Positions 62,991 through 64,000 of a stretch of 64,000 nt of DNA are shown piece after piece. The stretch spans positions 1,943,971 to 2,007,970 of the forward strand of contig NZ_LT575472.1 in NCBI RefSeq assembly GCF_900086595.1, given 5' to 3'. A model generated the notes under the pieces. That model made no database searches and had not been told where the DNA came from. It saw only the letters and a list, made by a program, of their open reading frames with translations. Every line of letters starts with the position of its first letter. Position 1 is the stretch's first letter. The position numbers were made by a program, and so were the translations under genes. The stretch is from Clostridium nigeriense. Lineage in GTDB: Bacteria > Bacillota > Clostridia > Clostridiales > Clostridiaceae.

Positions 62991-64000
62991 TTGGATTATA
63001 ATTCAGCTTTTAAAGAAAAACTAGGTAAATTATTATTTTTAGAACTAGATAAGGAAGGGTTCAAAAAGAGCGTTGGAATTCCTAGTTATGTTTCTTTTAA
63101 TAATAAAGATTTATATTTACCAATATCTTCTGAATATATAACTAAAAACATTCAAGATGAAATTAAAATAAAGAATTTACCCATATTTTATTTTATTGAG
63201 GGGATGTTTTTGGCTATAGGAGCAGATGAAAACTTAAGATTTAATGATGATTATGAAATTATATTATCATATATAAAAGATAGTGATACTTGCATACGAA
63301 GTGTAATATCTAAGAAGATAAAAGAAAATAATCTTATAGATGGATATCTACTTTTAAAGGGATATTATAGAGTTTCTAAAGATAATGAAGTTATGAAGAA
63401 ACTTTTATTAGTAGGGGAAAGCATAAGGGAAAAGGATAGTGGATTTAAGGATATTTTATTAAGTGATATACAGTATTGTGAGGAGAATTTATTAAATATT
63501 TCAGAAGTGTATTTATATAAAGCACTAATATTAAAAGATAATGGAGATTTCAAAGGAGCCAAGGTAGCTATTAACGAATATACCAATAAAGGTGGTAAGA
63601 TTACAGATGAAATAAAAGGTATAATTGATGACATAAATAATGTGTCAAATTATGAAATAGCTATTGAGCATTTAAATGATGATCCAGTTAAAACTATAAA
63701 GATGCTGTTAGATTTACTTAACAATTTTGATAAGAATCCTTTAATTTATTACTATTTAGGTGTTGCTTATAGAAAGTTGGAAAACTATGAAAAAGCAATT
63801 TATTATCTAAAAGAAAGTTTAGAGAGAGAAAGTGGGATTTATGAAGTAGTAGTAGAGCTAGGTATTAATTATGCTTGCATAAATGATTTTGAAAGTGCAA
63901 TTAAATATTTCAAAAAAGCTTTTGAAGCAACAAAGGAAGTAGAAATATGCACTAATATAGTAATGTGCTATATGAACTTAAATAATTACGATGAAGCTAA
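62991..64000 (+). CDS. TPR repeat protein, incomplete at window end
   Basis: TTG 62991 (site GGGAGGAG) opens a frame that is still open at position 64000, at least 336 residues. The N-terminal 180 residues are mixed, with an NNKDLYLPISSEYIT segment. From about 230 on, TPR units appear: NPLIYYYLGVAYRKLENYEKA, IYYLKESLERES, VVVELGINYACINDFESA and IKYFKKAFEATKE. Such proteins mediate protein binding. Its end is outside the window. Confidence 0.75.
   Translation, partial: MDYNSAFKEKLGKLLFLELDKEGFKKSVGIPSYVSFNNKDLYLPISSEYITKNIQDEIKIKNLPIFYFIEGMFLAIGADENLRFNDDYEIILSYIKDSDTCIRSVISKKIKENNLIDGYLLLKGYYRVSKDNEVMKKLLLVGESIREKDSGFKDILLSDIQYCEENLLNISEVYLYKALILKDNGDFKGAKVAINEYTNKGGKITDEIKGIIDDINNVSNYEIAIEHLNDDPVKTIKMLLDLLNNFDKNPLIYYYLGVAYRKLENYEKAIYYLKESLERESGIYEVVVELGINYACINDFESAIKYFKKAFEATKEVEICTNIVMCYMNLNNYDEA

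Overview
The window is low-GC Firmicute DNA from a Clostridium sensu stricto species. The base composition is strongly AT-rich, AAGGAGG-type ribosome sites are strong, and UUG/GUG starts are frequent. The core genes are clostridial: an alpha/beta-type spore SASP, YtxC, cob(I)alamin adenosyltransferase, DapH and a tRNA-Phe T-box. I cannot name the species. The relatives I considered (C. perfringens and neighbours) remain possible.

Positions 1 to about 23735 are the right-hand part of an integrated siphophage whose left end lies outside the window. Its layout from left to right is as follows. First comes a poorly known early/accessory block (DUF5659 protein, a P-loop helicase-like protein, a membrane protein, a TPR protein, a 44-aa hydrophobic peptide and a GIY-YIG protein). 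Three stretches of noncoding, apparently structured DNA are interleaved with it. Next is a packaging module with a small serine resolvase and res-like sites placed between terS and terL. The head module follows (portal, gp7, scaffold, capsid), then connectors, major tail protein, tail chaperones with a clear -1 programmed frameshift, tape measure, two Dit-like proteins and the tail tip protein. A large serine integrase ends the element. No holin, endolysin, repressor or lytic/lysogenic switch is seen in this part. The integrase gene abuts the 3' end of a polysaccharide deacetylase gene, so the phage has split that host gene. Whether the 5' half survives at the other end cannot be seen here.

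Positions 23740 to 40460 are host metabolism. They hold an SSB-like protein, dapH, cobO, a class I aminotransferase, a complete oppBCDFA-type peptide importer with a CcpA cre-like site and a sigma-A-like promoter, a convergent asd-dapA-dapB operon, an SASP gene, a methyltransferase, hsp33, tRNA-Cys, an HD-domain protein and a DUF6873 protein. The dap genes feed lysine and meso-diaminopimelate for peptidoglycan. Dihydrodipicolinate from DapA is also the precursor of spore dipicolinate.

Positions 40460 to 64000 are a translation and cell-envelope core region. They hold ytxC, an L20-type leader with rpmI-rplT (thrS and infC, usually located here, are absent), the Ktr potassium transporter, a TrmH-family methyltransferase, T-box-controlled pheST, a DUF368 lipid translocase and zapA. 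These are followed by a U32 peptidase, mutS2, DUF523, a D,D-carboxypeptidase, a PLP decarboxylase, L25/Ctc, phosphoglucomutase and a TPR protein cut by the window end. Most host transcription units end in clear intrinsic terminators, which are listed.
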